From: Synergistales bacterium
GTDB taxonomy: Bacteria > Synergistota > Synergistia > Synergistales > Synergistaceae
DNA length: 20,560 nucleotides
Reading direction: 5' to 3'
Assembly (NCBI GenBank): GCA_026002695.1
Contig: BOCB01000027.1
Span: 1 to 20,560 of the forward strand
In this document: in pieces, positions 20,532-20,560 of the stretch
Layout of the letters: the number at the start of each line of letters is the position of its first letter
Numbering within the stretch: the first letter of the stretch is position 1
Program-made: the position numbers and the translations under genes
Notes under the pieces: generated by a model
Told to the model about the DNA's origin: nothing
The model's input: only the letters and a program-made list of their open reading frames with translations
Databases searched by the model: none

Positions 20532-20560
20532 ACTATATCACACCTCGCTATGATGAATGC

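Overview
The window looks like a chromosomal segment of an anaerobic, amino-acid- and organic-acid-using bacterium, most likely Synergistota. This rests on GC-rich genes that nevertheless use many ATA isoleucine codons, strong AGGAGG ribosome sites, HrcA/CIRCE-type groESL control, LeuC/LeuD-type split hydro-lyases and a corrinoid methyl-transfer module. The assignment is an inference from style and gene content, not from a marker gene. No rRNA, tRNA, CRISPR array, insertion sequence or prophage gene was seen.

Layout. 1-1544 carries pieces of a tungstate ABC transporter (tup): the 5' part of tupA on the minus strand abuts the 3' tail of tupB on the plus strand, followed by intact tupC. This is an inverted junction and may be an assembly or amplification artefact. 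1631-3379 (minus) is pyruvate kinase. 3682-8699 (plus) is an operon-like run: FadR/GntR regulator, HD-domain protein, and two consecutive LeuC/LeuD-type hydro-lyase pairs. 8891-11997 (plus) continues with a flavin split-barrel protein, an isocitrate/homoisocitrate-type decarboxylating dehydrogenase and a class I/II aminotransferase. A convergent 3-hydroxyisobutyrate-dehydrogenase-family gene follows (12035-12904). 13255-15343 is a CIRCE-controlled groES-groEL operon. 15461-16330 (minus) is an orphan amino-acid-type solute-binding protein. 17093-17725 (plus) is a corrinoid protein, facing a minus-strand run of two CooC-type nickel-maturation ATPases and a MetE/UroD-superfamily methyltransferase (17811-20531).

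How the genes may work together. The regulator, two hydro-lyases, decarboxylating dehydrogenase and aminotransferase have the logic of a dehydration/rehydration - oxidative decarboxylation - transamination series (citrate to 2-oxoglutarate/glutamate, or a homologue). The first large subunit (5107-6405) has lost several otherwise conserved active-site residues, so its substrate is uncertain. The corrinoid protein, methyltransferase and CooC pair suggest one-carbon metabolism linked to a nickel enzyme encoded outside the window.

The most unusual feature is a family of about 115-bp palindromic intergenic elements, eight full or partial copies, with imperfect terminal inverted repeats, a compensating internal hairpin and a conserved core. 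In six copies the core lies in the same sense as, and a short distance upstream of, the next gene (pyk, the split-barrel gene, the aminotransferase, the 3-HIBADH-like gene, the solute-binding gene and cooC). It could be a miniature mobile element, a structured leader, or both.
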